A DNA stretch of 64,000 bases from Culex pipiens pallens (taxonomy: Eukaryota > Arthropoda > Insecta > Diptera > Culicidae), in assembly GCF_016801865.2 (NCBI RefSeq), contig NC_068939.1:90478879-90542878 (forward strand), read 5' to 3'. Under the pieces are notes generated by a model that did no database searches, had not been told where the DNA came from, and saw only the letters and a program-made list of their open reading frames with translations. Both the position numbers and the translations under genes were made by a program. Below are positions 45,633 through 57,408 of this stretch, in pieces (the first letter of the stretch is position 1; every line of letters begins with the position of its first letter).

Positions 45633-45897
45633 AAAAAAGCAAAGCAAAGCAAAGCAATCTACTTTAACGACCCCCGGGTCTTTTGTGGGCTCTGTTGCAA
45701 GTTTCTGCTCATTTCCAGGCGTCCGAAGGTTATATGTGGTGAGTCACCCAAAACCTCTTTTACGCAAATGGACCGACGTTTTACTTCCTCATCCGATAGA
45801 AGGCCAGGAGGATAAGGCGGGAATCGAACCCGCGCGCCATAGCAACTTAGGGATCGGCAGCCGGAGCCGCTAACCACCGCGCCACGAGGCTTCAATG
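45633..45897 (-). mobile_element. tRNA-derived SINE with GCTTT tail
   Basis: On the minus strand the head reads GCCTCGTGGCGCGGTGGTTA (A-box TGGCGCGGTGG), then GGGTTCGATTCCCGC (B-box). A body follows that includes GAGCAGAAACTTGCAACAGA, and a tail of repeated TTGC-TTTGC units. The tRNA-like head is almost intact, including a plausible T arm. A fragment of the same body is at about 53020-53095, and a head fragment at 46455-46490. No target duplication is certain. Confidence 0.9.
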
Positions 45898-45899
45898 CT

Positions 45900-46518
45900 A
45901 TGATTTTAGTGGCACCAAATATTGACATTTTTATAAAAAAAACAATATCAAACGAATTTTGACCAATCTTGGAACTTTTTATTTAGTTTACCTTATATAC
46001 AATTTAGTAAAAGCTTAAAAACACTTAGTTAAACAAATATTTAGTTGCTTTTTTCAAACCAGACGTTAAAAATAGCCTTACAAAGGGCCAACTTGATGCT
46101 ATCAATTCAATTTGCAGATTTTTAGGCGGAAATTGGTGAGGATCACAGTTTGATAGTCACTGTTACCCCGATTTTTAAAATAACAATTTCCAACGAAATT
46201 ATTTTTAAAAGCACTTCCGTCGAGAAGGTTTCCCATACTGAGGGGCAACATTTTTCAGGGTGTGATATTACATAGAATTTCATAAAATAATGCAAAATTT
46301 ATTCTACACCCAGGCGCTCCTGGATTACTGCTTTTTTTTTGCTGTGTACATAGACATTGTGTGGCCAACTCCAGTACATGTTTGGAAAACATATATTTTG
46401 AATCAAGTTTTGCGGTTTGAATATTATTTGAAAAATAAATTGAAATCCTATCAATGGAGGGCCACGTGGCGCGGTGGTTAGCGGCTTCGCGAAATGGTAC
46501 TACACAGACAGGCTGTTA
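45900..46518. other. Intergenic DNA with a SINE head fragment
   Basis: 46455-46490 reads GGCCACGTGGCGCGGTGGTT, the start of the SINE above on plus, then breaks off. No gene. Confidence 0.55.
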
Positions 46519-46677
46519 GGCTTCATCCATAAAGTACGTCACGCTAAAATCGGCCAAAATTTACCCCTCCCCCCTCCCTCCCTTTGTCACGCTTATCCTA
46601 TACTTATAACATGCAATGTCACACTTGCTCAGACCCCCCTCCCCCCCTAGAGCGTGGCACACTTTATGGATGACGCC
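46519..46677. mobile_element. Harbinger-like MITE, 159 bp
   Basis: Ends GGCTTCATCCATAAAGTACG and CTTTATGGATGACGCC between TTA triplets (46516-46518 and 46678-46680). Same family as 32755 and 55380, here in opposite orientation. Confidence 0.9.
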
Positions 46678-46855
46678 TTATAAAGAATGTGAATTAAATA
46701 ACGTTTTTGAAGCATATTATATAAGGTACAACGTATGACAACTTCCGCATTCATGTTTCTTTTCCGTGGAAACCAATGAGGTTTTGCAATACTCAGGCAG
46801 CAAGAATGAGAATATTTTGTCACCTTTTTTTTTGAAATTTCATCAGGAATTGTCT

Positions 46856-47623
46856 TTTTTGCCTTCCTCACCTTACTGAGAAAAGGCTATAAAATCACTC
46901 GAAAAATGAACTTCTCAATTGGACCTCCTAGACCCACCTTGATGCATACCTATCGACTCAGAATCAAATTCTGTGTGTGTGGTGGGATGTTGATAAAAAA
47001 AAATTGTCACTCGATTATCTCGGGACTGGCTAATCCGATTATGTCCGTTTTTGCCTCATTTGATCCGTCTTGGGGTCCCATAAGTCGCTATAAAAAATTA
47101 TGCAGTTAAGTTAAGTACTTCAAAAGTTATGCTTAAAAAACGATTATGATTAAAGTTCGGAAGATTGTAAAAAGGGTGATTTTTGTAAGAAAACTCGTCA
47201 TGTTATACATTTTCAGAAAGGTATTTGGAAGACCTTTCCAACGCGTCCAAGACATTGAATATCTGACAACCCTATCAAAAGTTATAAGCACTTAAGTGTT
47301 GTTTATGCACTTTTTGGAGGCCGGATCTCAGATATTTTGATGAAAACGTTTTCCGGATATCTCATTCAACCTATCGTTGGATAGGTAATCAAAATACCTT
47401 TTCAACGAGCTTGAATTGGATTGGAAATCTGACTACCCTATGATAAGTTGTGAGCACATAAGTGCCCTGCAATATGAAGATCTGACGACCCAATCTAGTG
47501 GTATGAATAATGAGTCAAATTGAAAAAAAAAAACATTGAAAAACACCGCCCTTTTGTGTCAATTTTGGATAGCACCCTTTAAATGTGTGGAAGGAACCAA
47601 CCACCCTAGTGGATTAAGTAACG
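46856..47623. mobile_element. TIR element with 164-bp-family repeats, copy 2 (inverse orientation)
   Basis: Begins TTTTTTGCCTTCCTCACC and ends CCTAGTGGATTAAGTAACG, the reverse of the element at 5428-6662. The conserved GATTCTGAGTCGATAGGTAT block is at 46947-46970. Here the internal 164-bp unit is not expanded (one to two diverged units). Confidence 0.85.
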
Positions 47624-49100
47624 TTTTTTATTTTAGAAATAAGCTTAGGAATAAATTAAAAATTAAATAAATTTCAATTTATTTTAAAACAATTGAAAGT
47701 TCACAAATATTTACAAAATTCATTCAACTTGCATGCAAAATCTAAGATTGCCTAAAAGTACATAAAATACATTATTATCATTTGCACACAGAATTTCCTA
47801 GCGACAAAACTAGGCATTACAAACACAAAAGGACTCGCGATTCTCGAAACCTCAAAAGATGGGGCACATGGGGGTAAAATAGAACACTCAACATTTGATA
47901 AATACAAAAAACGGCTCAATTTTGACGGTATTTGATGGTTGATTTTCGCTTTGATAACACATTCCACTTCTTCTCCATGCTAAGATTGATCTTATATTGA
48001 CTAAATTGAGCAGTTTTATCCAACAAACAATTTTTGTGTGACAGCGCAGCAGAAATAATGAATTAACGTGAAGACTTCCATCATTGCCATGATTTTTCGT
48101 TCAAAGATATAAATTTTGCGTCGCTTTCAATATTTAGACAAAATTCCATCAACAAGTTGTTTTGTGTATATAGTGTCCTACACTTATGCTGATTATTTTT
48201 GGTAACGAATATCCCATTCCTTGCGAAGTTATGGAAATCTTCATTAATTAATGATTGCCAACTAGGATGTCAATGACTGTATCACAAAATTATATAAATT
48301 TTGAAACACTATTTATTTAGACCGAAAATTCTTTCAGTGGCTTCAAGAAGGCAACAACCGGCAGATGCTGATTCATTTTAGAGCAGAAATTTGTTAAATT
48401 GAATTCAATACAGAGAATTTTAGAGTGATGATCAATTTTCTTCGAAAATGATCAACGTCTTCACCTTAACTACAACAACATTTCACCCCGTGTACCCCAT
48501 TTTCCGCGTTTTGCGATTCACAAGCCTTTAGTATTGGAGTCGCCGAGATTTGTCACTGGAAATTTTGTGTGAGAACAATAATACATTTTTCACCGAAACT
48601 TGACTTCCCAAACTCAGACGTGAACTTTTAATACCTTGACTTTTTTCTTTCTTCACATGGATAAAACTGTTCAGCAAAACTACCGATGAAAATATCAAAT
48701 TGTTAATTAGTATCATCAGCATTTGCAGAACTCACTAAAAAATAACAAAACACTCCTGTGTACCAGAGTTGCAACTTCATTGCAACTTGTGCTTCTATCT
48801 GATTGTTTGAACGTATAACAGCAGTGCCGTTTTACACCTTGAATCCAAAATTTGGCATGTTTCCTGCAGCTTGACAGAGTAGGTCTAGAAGTTTTGAAGA
48901 TCGTTCTATCCTTCGCTCTTGAATCTCTGGCTGTTATTGCTGTAAGAGCAGATTTTATCCAATGATAAGATCGGCTCATTTGTTGCTTAGGTCTTCAAAA
49001 TCTTTTTTATCAACATCATGGTCACTTCCCGTACACATACCATTTCATAACTGCAGTAAATCCTCACTTTAATCTTCAGCAATCAACGTGTTGCTTGAGC
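47624..49100. other. AT-rich intergenic DNA
   Basis: No gene or repeat recognised. Short frames lack domains. Confidence 0.45.
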
Positions 49101-50345
49101 ACGCACGACAACGTATGCGTGCGTGTTGTTCTGCCCCCGTGCCAAACAACACACTACACTTTTACTACAAAACACTACGACTAGTGTGTGCTTCTCGGGC
49201 TCCTTTCTCCCGCGGCTGCTGCTGCTACTACTTCTGCTACTGATGCTCCCTAGTTGAAGTTTTATTATGTCGTTTTTTGATGTTTATTTTTATATTGCTT
49301 CATTAATATTTGGTCGTCTGGCGGCGGCGGCGACCGCTTCTGATGCTACAAACGATCCTCTTTGCTCTGGTGACTTTCGCGCAAAAGGTGTGAGTGAGAG
49401 CGCACTTTCGCACACTCACGTTTTGCGCAGCGAGAGTGAGAGAGGTGCAGAACGCCGCGAGCACGGTGAAATATTTTAGACCTTTTTATTTTCTTCTATT
49501 TTTGCACATATAAATAAATCGCGCGGCTCGCGTTTTGCGCCTAGATCGCACACTAACCTCGCCGTGACGGCGACGTTTGACGGATTCGGAGGGGTGCTGC
49601 GGAGGTGATGGACGGGGATCACATTTCTTTTCGCCATTGCAAAAAGCTACGACAGCGCTTTTACACTTGATCACGATAATAAACAACACCCCGAGTGAGA
49701 GAGGTGTGCGAACCCGTCACTTTGACCCCCGCTTCCTTCCCTGTTGCCCCCCTGGAAACTACTCTTCTTTTGCACACGAAAAGTGAGGTTAGAATTCACC
49801 TAAACCCCCTTCGGTCGCTTCGTGCCATTGACCGACATTGCCGCTCCCCGGGGACACCACACGGCGCCATCGATCACGTCGTGTGCCCTTTCTGTGATTG
49901 GCGCCTTCAAGCCTTCACAAACACCCCCGCGTGGTCGTCACACACAAACACACTCGCGACACAAAAGAAAGAAGCAAAGAAAAAAACGCACACGCGGACG
50001 ATCAGCTGCTCTCGCACCGAACGACGACGACGAAGGCTCCCGAAAACGGGCTCCTACTTCGAAGCAGGCTCGTGAGCCCACAAACGCGAGCACGCGACGC
50101 CACCGAAAACCGCGAAAAAAGGCCCGAACCGCCCGGAAAAATCGCGCCCGCCACCGAGGAAAATTTCCACTTTTGTCGAAAATGCTTCACCGAGGCAGGA
50201 AAAACGCACCAAAACTGATGGTGTCCCCCCTGCGCGAAGAAATGAGACAATTTCGGGGCCAGTTTCGCTCGGAGCAAAGCCCGGCTCGCGCGAGATCGAG
50301 AGAGCGAGCGCGTGAGTGAGAGCCAGGAGTTTTGTCACGAATATC
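49100..50345. promoter_or_regulatory. GC-rich, GAGA-containing region, possible promoter/5' UTR
   Basis: By far the most GC-rich stretch of the window. It has GAGAGTGAGAGAGG-like tracts at about 49395-49450 and 50290-50325, CTGCTGCTGCTACTACTTCT near 49215, and many CG dinucleotides. Open frames on both strands (up to 165 codons, Arg/Lys-rich) are what GC-rich sequence produces and carry no recognisable domain. GAGA tracts are typical of dipteran paused promoters. Direction and downstream gene are not visible. Confidence 0.45.
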
Positions 50346-50766
50346 ACGACACGACGACACGGCTTGGTTGGTGATCGCGCAGAGTGCTTAAACCTTTGCT
50401 AATGGTTCTAATCACAGACAACAGACGTCGCAGCTATAGAACAAAATTATGGACTGAAACGGACATTGACGCCGCCTCGTAGACTAATGACACTCGCAAG
50501 AATAAGCCTAGATGTAGACTAGCAAAGCAGCGTGTTGCAACATATCACTCGAGGTGATGATCGAGTTGATACGTCTGTTGTCGCTGGTTCTAATACATGG
50601 TGAGAAGGAGTAAAAGATGCGATCAACTTTGTTGGTGACACTCTTCCCGTGCTCTCGCTCTCGCGGGATATGTGATCGTTATGGATTGGGGTGGTAGTTA
50701 TAGAACAAGACTTGATGTGTGGTCCCAAAAGGCCTCTCGTATTGTTTGCGTGCCTGACTCAGCCTT
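50346..50766. other. Spacer between GC-rich region and 7-bp array
   Basis: Single-copy, no gene recognised. It may belong to the same 5' UTR or intron as the preceding region. Confidence 0.35.
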
Positions 50767-50767
50767 C

Positions 50768-51261
50768 TTTTGCTTTGCTTTTTGCTTTTTGCTTTTTGCT
50801 TTTTGCTTTTTGCTTTTTGCTTTTTGCTTTTTGCTTTTTGCTTTTTGCTTTTTGCTTTTTGCTTTTTGCTTTTTGCTTTTTGCTTTTTGCTTTTTGCTTT
50901 TTGCTTTTTGCTTTTTGCTTTTTGCTTTTTGCTTTTTGCTTTTTGCTTTTTGCTTTTTGCTTTTTGCTTTTTGCTTTTTGCTTTTTGCTTTTTGCTTTTT
51001 GCTTTTTGCTTTTTGCTTTTTGCTTTTTGCTTTTTGCTTTTTGCTTTTTGCTTTTTGCTTTTTGCTTTTTGCTTTTTGCTTTTTGCTTTTTGCTTTTTGC
51101 TTTTTGCTTTTTGCTTTTTGCTTTTTGCTTTTTGCTTTTTGCTTTTTGCTTTTTGCTTTTTGCTTTTTGCTTTTTGCTTTTTGCTTTTTGCTTTTTGCTT
51201 TTTGCTTTTTGCTTTTTACTTTTGCTTTTGCTTTTGCTTTTGCTTTTGCTTTTGCTTTTGC
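50768..51261. repeat. 7-bp array (CTTTTTG)n, about 64 units, then (CTTTTG)7
   Basis: About 450 bp of a perfect heptamer with almost no variants, then a switch at about 51218 to the hexamer CTTTTG (one T lost per unit) for about seven units. All three plus frames and the minus frame are open for the same arithmetical reason as the array at 27777. The leucine/phenylalanine or lysine-rich frames are not genes. Confidence 0.98.
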
Positions 51262-51321
51262 GGGGGCAGGCCAGCCGGTATGAAGTGGGCAGAACTCTCA
51301 AAGATGTTCAAATGAAAGGTT

Positions 51322-51465
51322 TAGGGATTGTCCATAAACCACGTGGACACCTTACAAAAAAGACTTCATTTGTATGGAAATTGTCCAAGATTGGGGATGA
51401 GGGTTGAGATTGAGATTGTTGAGATTTCCAAAAATGTGTCCACGTGGTTTATGGATGGTCCTTTA
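51322..51465. mobile_element. 144-bp MITE, TTAGGGATTGTCCATAAACC ends
   Basis: Left TTAGGGATTGTCCATAAACC with CACGTGGACAC, right GTGTCCACGTGGTTTATGG and ATGGTCCTTTA, inverted. Each arm has an E-box-like CACGTG. Confidence 0.85.
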
Positions 51466-53884
51466 CCATATTTTTTTTGGGTTTGTTGTATCAAGTTAGG
51501 CTCAATGTGACCTTAGTCATATTTATGTACTTTTTAAGAAATTGAATCTCATTTGTCTACATAAAAACTTTGTCCGGATCCATCGAACGACCAACCATTT
51601 TATTGGAAATCAGTGACGTTCCAAGTGTGATTATAAGATCGAAGATCTGGCAACCCTGTCTAAAGTTATGACCAATTCAGTGATATTTAGGTTCTTTCCA
51701 TTAAAATAACAAATTACGCATAGGTGAATTAAGTAAGTTTTTCAGTTCTTTTTTTTTACTATTGATAACAAAAAATGACGCAATGTCAACAAAAAAAAAT
51801 TAACTAAATCCATCAAATCCACGAACTTCTAATCGAAACTCCAAACAATTCAATAGCGACGTATGGGACTCTAAACCGAGTTGAATTCGACCTCTATGAA
51901 CAAAATCGGCTTATTTAGTGCTGAAAAAACTCAGTGACACACCTACACACAGACAGACAGACATTTGTTCTGAGTCGATAGGTATACGTGAAAGTGAGTC
52001 TACGAGCTTTCTGTGAACAGTAAATTTTTTGCCTCCGCACCTCTTATTTTTTATAGCTATCCTGGGGACGCAATCTTTGTCAAAAATTCCAAAACTGCAT
52101 GATTCAAAATCTTCACTGCCACTGCCACTGCTGGAAAACCACAGAAACAATGAGCAACAACCTCAAACCACACACTGGACTCTAAAGTTGGAATGCGCTC
52201 CAGTCGAGTCCGAGCCTGATGGGTGTGGTTTTTCCGTTTTGCTTTTCACAGACCTACCACCACTATCGGCAATGATGGCTTTTGAAGCGTTTGAAGAATC
52301 AATCTGGTTACTTTCTAGCAGAGACACAAACCTTGCGTAAACTTAACACTGCAAGGACATGAACCAAACCTAAAATCACGAGATTACGAGCATCAGTAGA
52401 GGATTCCAGCCCATGCAAAGCGGCGGCATCGGCCTACAACGCCAACACCCCCTAAATCACCGAGAGGCTGGCCCAAAAGGGGTGGGGTGTTGTTGGAGTG
52501 CAGTGGGTTAGGATTTGAACGTGCAGCACAGGCTGCAAAGAGAGGAGAATGTAGAGTGGGAGAAGGGTCGAGTGCATAACAGAAAAGCACTGAAAAAGAG
52601 TGACGATGGTAGTTAAATAGTCTAGTCGTTGTCTAGACACCAAATACTTCACTTCTCTTGCCCGTTTGTTCTGCCTACCAGCCGGGGATGATTTTTTTGT
52701 GGTTTTTAGCTGAAGTTTTTTTTTTCTTTTTTCAACTTCTGCTACTGGCATGTACTTTGCTGCACAATACATTCAGTTTTTTCTCACCCAGACACACTTT
52801 AGATGACTTCTTGTTTTGTTTGTCGGTGACGGCACTTCATAATGACTTTTGTGACGGGATAATTTGAAGTTTAGTCAACGATTTTTGGCGGAGTATGCCA
52901 AAGTATTATAATTTTACAGTTTTCAATTTTATATCCTTTGCGATTATTCTTATTTTATTTTAATATTTGTTATATGATTAACACTTAAGTCATTTTAACT
53001 CTATTTTATTTTAAAAATGTCTCTTTTGCAAGTTTCTGCTCGAACCTAGGAGTCCGAATGGCTTGAATGGGGAGGGCACCCAAACTCTGTCATTGAGTAG
53101 AATTCTTCGAAAGGCTACAGATAAAATTAACAGCAAATTGATTTAGAATGTTTCGACTATAGCTCCATACGTGTTCTTGTAATTTAATACAATTACCAAC
53201 ATACAAGGCAAATCTAAAAAGCGATTGGGTAATAATTTAACTAGTTAAAAGAAAGAATTAATTTAAAAATCTATACATATAAAAAATTTCGACGGTTTTG
53301 TTCGAACGCGGAACAATTCAACACGGAACGTTGGTTCGAGATGCTCTTTGTTACGTTGGGTTCGTGTAAGTCCAAGGTAGGTTCTTACGCCAAAAAGTTA
53401 CAACTTTGGCCACTATGGAACCGATTTCGGAAATGTATTGTATGGGAAAAGTTACGTAAAATCAAGTTTTGATCACAGGAGGCTGAATAAGCAATAAAGT
53501 CAAAAACGACAACAAACGAAAAAAGGCAGAACGAAGTTTATCGGGTAAGGCTTGTATATTAATATAATATATATACAAATTAGATTTCATTAATTTTTTA
53601 ATGTAATTAATCATTCATTTATATAATAAATTCAAATTATAAGTCATTTTCACCTCCCTCTCTTGATCGAATCAAGGTAAAAAACATGCCAAATGGACAG
53701 TTTTCTGTGAATTGTTGTTGTAAATTCGTTCAGTACCGGCAACTTTAACAAAAGCGGTTATCGCTGATTTTTAAAGTGGTCAGTGACTAGTAAGCAAATA
53801 TTGCTGATAGATTTTGGAAAATTGGTTTGGCTTTTTTTAACCGCATTACTGGCCAAAGTGCCTAAAAAATTTTCATTTTTAAAA
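51466..53884. other. Intergenic DNA with repeat fragments
   Basis: 51540-51690 and 51950-52010 are fragments of the 5428-6662 family, including GAGTCGATAGGTATACGTGA. 53020-53095 is a fragment of the SINE body at 45633. 52030-52860 is less AT-rich but holds only short overlapping frames. No gene supported. Confidence 0.5.
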
Positions 53885-54654
53885 TATACGGGTCATTCCT
53901 TCCCAAGTGACCACGCGTCCAACATCGACCTTCACCAAATCTGCTCATATTTGGCATAGGGGTTGTTTTTGCCCCAAAAACAAAGAATCTCAAGTTTGGT
54001 GACATTTGGTCCACCCCCGCGCCCGTGGCACCCCCTTCTTTTTCTGAGATTTTTGAAAAAAAATGCATTTTGCTAAGAGAAAAGTTTACAAAAAGTGAAC
54101 TTTTGGGTATGCATATTTGAAGATTTTTTGATGTAGAATCGAATGGCGTACTCAAAATTTACGTACAGTGTTGCCAGATATGAAAATTTTGCGCTTTAAG
54201 TTTTAAAATGCATTTTTAACCCTTTGGACGAGCACTTACGGGAAAACTGACAATTGCATTCGATTGCTGAGAGTTTTTTACATTAAATTCAATCAAAACC
54301 TCAGGGTAAAATGAATATTTCTTGAGATATCACATTTTAAGTTGGAAAGCTCTGTATTGCACAGCAAATGTTTTACTTAACCATCAATTTTCAACAGTAC
54401 ATTGCGTGAGAGCATACACACTAAAAAATAATCGTGTAATTTTCTGTCATTTTGATGCACATAACTGGAGCGTCAAAACTAACACAAAATTACATCGGAT
54501 TTGAGAATTACATGATCCATTCTAGGATTCACCTTGACACTGAATTTTACATTAATTGAAAACACGATGATGTAATTTTCTAATTGATGTAATTTTAATG
54601 GATTGCTGCTGGGTGAAACGTGATTTATAGGTTAGAAATAAAATCGTCTTTAAT

Positions 54655-55330
54655 ACATGTTTGAAAGCATTTATTTTCACTGACAAAAACATCAAATTAC
54701 AACACTCCGCAAATTTCCACAGGAGCACGAGCTGTCAGCACATATTTCACGATGGTTATTCACTTCAATCCGAATCCGCGGCCGGGAACGAACCATTTTC
54801 TGACATCACCTGACTTCCAGTAATCGAATACAGCAGAGTCGGCCAGAATCTCGCAGCAACTGCAGCCTAATCGGAGCCCAAAAAGAATCGTTGAAGAAGT
54901 TGTTTCTTTGGTGTCTGGTTCGGTGTGGCCGACTGCTCAAGCTGCTCCTCTCCGACCAGGCCCAAACTAGCTATTCCGCTTCGATCGGTGGGACATATTG
55001 GCAAAGTGACTTGGTCCTGAGAGAAAGGAGATTCCCCAGACTGGTCAGCGTTTGCTTCTCTTTCGCTCCCGAAAGATCCATCACGTACAGCTAGCAGAAA
55101 AGGGAAAACAAAGTCTTTCAATTGCACTAATTCTAGTTGCAGCTTAAGGTTTTTTAAACTCACCTTAACTTATTTGGTCGAGAAAATGGGATTCTAGGAC
55201 GTTTTTTGTAGGTTTTTCGGTTATTTTCGACGAAGAACTGCGAACAACATTCACAGTTCCAAAATTGACAAGCTTCCAAGATGGCTGTCACAATTGCACT
55301 GTCAAGGGAATGTTATCAAACCAACTTAAA
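54655..55330 (-). other. Spliced, polyadenylated unit inside the 1.32-kb element
   Basis: On the minus strand: a 5' exon, donor AAG/GTGAGT (55158-55163), 73-bp intron, acceptor TTTTCTGCTAG at 55091, a second exon with ATGGATCTTTCGGGAGCG opening a 36-codon frame (MDLSGAKEKQTLTSLGNLLS...), then AATAAA (54670-54675). Small ORF not recognised. Probably a captured or decayed host transcript. Confidence 0.5.
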
Positions 55331-55379
55331 ATTGGGTTTGCTTCGATTGAAAGTTACATCTCAAAACACGCTCCAGTTA

Positions 55380-55536
55380 GGCGTCATCCATAAAGTATGT
55401 CACGCTCTAGGGGGGGAGGGGGGGTCTGAGCAAGTGTGACATTGCATGTTATAAGTATAGGAAAAGCGTGACAAAGGGGGGGAGGGGAGGGTAAATTTGG
55501 GCTGATTTTCGCGTGACGTACTTTATGGATGAAGCC
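55380..55536. mobile_element. Harbinger-like MITE, 157 bp, nested
   Basis: Ends GGCGTCATCCATAAAGTATG and CTTTATGGATGAAGCC between TTA triplets (55377-55379 and 55537-55539). Nested in the 1.32-kb element, which is nested in the large palindrome. Confidence 0.92.
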
Positions 55537-56670
55537 TTATGTGCATCAAATAAAATGTAAAATCAAATCGAATTAAACTTATTTTTATGTGATGCCTGAT
55601 GCTGGATGGTTTGAAAGCGAAATAGTGAAATTACAACAAAACAATCATAATTTTAGATCAGATTATCATTTACATCTTGTATTTTTCTGTTAAATTTGAA
55701 ATTCCGTTACATGTAATAATAAGATTTTTTTAGTGTGTAGTAGGCCTTGAAATTTGAATATTCTTTTTTTCAATTTCTTAACGGAAGCAAGTGAATGTCC
55801 CAAAATTGAATTTATGTATGTATGTATTTGTGTATGTATGTATGTATTTGTGTATGTATGTATGTATTTGTGTATGTATGTATTGTATGTATGCATTTGA
55901 ACCTTCGTCTTGGCAGGACTTGGCGTGGTTCACGGATATAAGAAAATGACAAAATGTTTAATTTCGAGCGCATCAACCGGAGTTTTCTAGTTTTATGGCC
56001 CCAGAAGCAAGCCTGATAATATGAGCCCATTTGTTTAATGTTTAGTGGGTCCAGTTTTGACCTGAAGTTAGAAAGGAACTTTAATTAATTTACTATGGGG
56101 AATTTTCACTTTTAACATCTTCTTCGACAAAGTTTCCCAAAACGCTATCAAATTTTCTTATTGTCAAAATTCTCAAAGATTTTGATCCGGGGAACAACTT
56201 TGTAGAACATCGCAAAGCGCTAGGAATTGATCCCGAATAGATAAAGGTTAATTTTTTGAGCATATTTTTAAATTCTCCAAAAATCCTTCAGGTAAAAATT
56301 GGACCCACCAAATAAGCTCATATTTTCAGGCTAGCTTCTGGGGCCATAAAACTAGAAAACTCCGGTTGATGCGCTCGAAATTAAACATTTTTCATTTTCT
56401 TATATCCGTGAACCACGCCAAGTCCTGCCAAGACGAAGGTTCAAATGCATACATACAATACATACATACACAAATACATACATACATACACAAATACATA
56501 CATACATAAATTCAATTTTGGGACATTCACTTGCTTCCGTTAAGAAATTTAAAAAAAGAATATTCAAATTTCAAGGCCTACTATGCTCTCACGCAATGTA
56601 CTGTTGAAAATTGATGGTTAAGTAAAACATTTGCTGTGCAATACAGAGCTTTCCAACTTAAAATGTGATA

Positions 56671-57408
56671 GGGGGAGAGGGGGTAATATGCACCCCTGGG
56701 GCAAAATGCACCCCTGCTTTTCTCGGTATTTGGAAGAATTTTCCGGGGAAAAACTCATAGAAATTGGAAGCTTAACATTAATTAACCATGCTGGAAAAAT
56801 TTGAGCATCGTAGTATAAAAACAGCTTAAGTTATTTGCAAAACTATAAAATATTGTGTTTTCATCTAATTTTGATCGAACTTTCATTATGATTTTTGGAC
56901 AATATAAAAAGCATTTATTGTTATGGTAAGTATTGAGGTATATAGTTTTTGCCATAATCTTCATTATTCTGTAGATAGATGAGTCCAAAAACATCAAAAA
57001 ATGCATTTTTAATTAAATTTTCTGCAAAAAGCGTGGTCGGGGCAAAATGCACCGCTCTGAAGCTCCTTTGTAAAAACAGCGGTGTCATCTAGTGGTGACT
57101 AGTGAAAACTGCTTTTACCCGGTGAATTTTGCCCCATGTTGTGGTACATTTTGCCCCGTTGTTGTAGTGCATTTTGCCCCAATGTTGCGGTGCATATTGC
57201 CCCGCATGGTTGTTTGAAATGAATCAAAAATGTTTTTAGAAATTCGATATTTTCGAACAATTTTGAGGTTTTTTAAGACTTTTTTCACAAGGATGACGAA
57301 GAATAATAGTTGTTTTAGAACATCGAACAAAATTCTTCCACAGTAATGCTGTAATGGTTGAGAAATCACAGTTTTCCCTTAGGGGGTGCATATTACCCCC
57401 TCTCCCCC
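56671..57408. mobile_element. 738-bp TIR element with 26-bp perfect ends
   Basis: GGGGGAGAGGGGGTAATATG and its exact complement form 26-bp perfect inverted ends, with TA on each side (56669-56670 and 57409-57410). The opposite arm of the palindrome near 54330 shows the empty site (GAGATATCAC). The interior repeats GGGGCAAAATGCACC-like phrases several times. No transposase. Confidence 0.93.

Larger units (their letters stand above)
54417..55737. mobile_element. 1.32-kb CACACTAAAAAA element carrying a spliced unit
   Basis: Ends CACACTAAAAAATAATCG and TTTTTTTAGTGTG lie between TA dinucleotides (54415-54416 and 55738-55739). The opposite arm of the palindrome has the empty site, GAGAGCATAGTAGGCC when read in the same sense. 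A Harbinger-like MITE is nested at 55380-55536. The interior minus strand holds a spliced, polyadenylated unit. No transposase. Confidence 0.9.

Noticed and set aside
45790..45897. Functional tRNA gene on the minus strand
   Set aside because: A and B boxes are good, but the tRNA-like head continues directly into a SINE body with a simple-repeat tail, and body/head fragments occur elsewhere.
49695..50319. Arg/Lys-rich frames of 91-165 codons on both strands
   Set aside because: Overlapping frames in GC-rich sequence with no domain or conserved motif; more likely promoter or UTR.
50672..51407. Long Leu/Phe/Cys-rich plus frames and Lys/Gln/Ser/Ala-rich minus frame
   Set aside because: Translations of the (CTTTTTG)n array in different frames; no independent coding evidence.
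55805..55896. (TATG)n as an independent microsatellite
   Set aside because: It is part of the palindrome and is mirrored at about 56445-56510.
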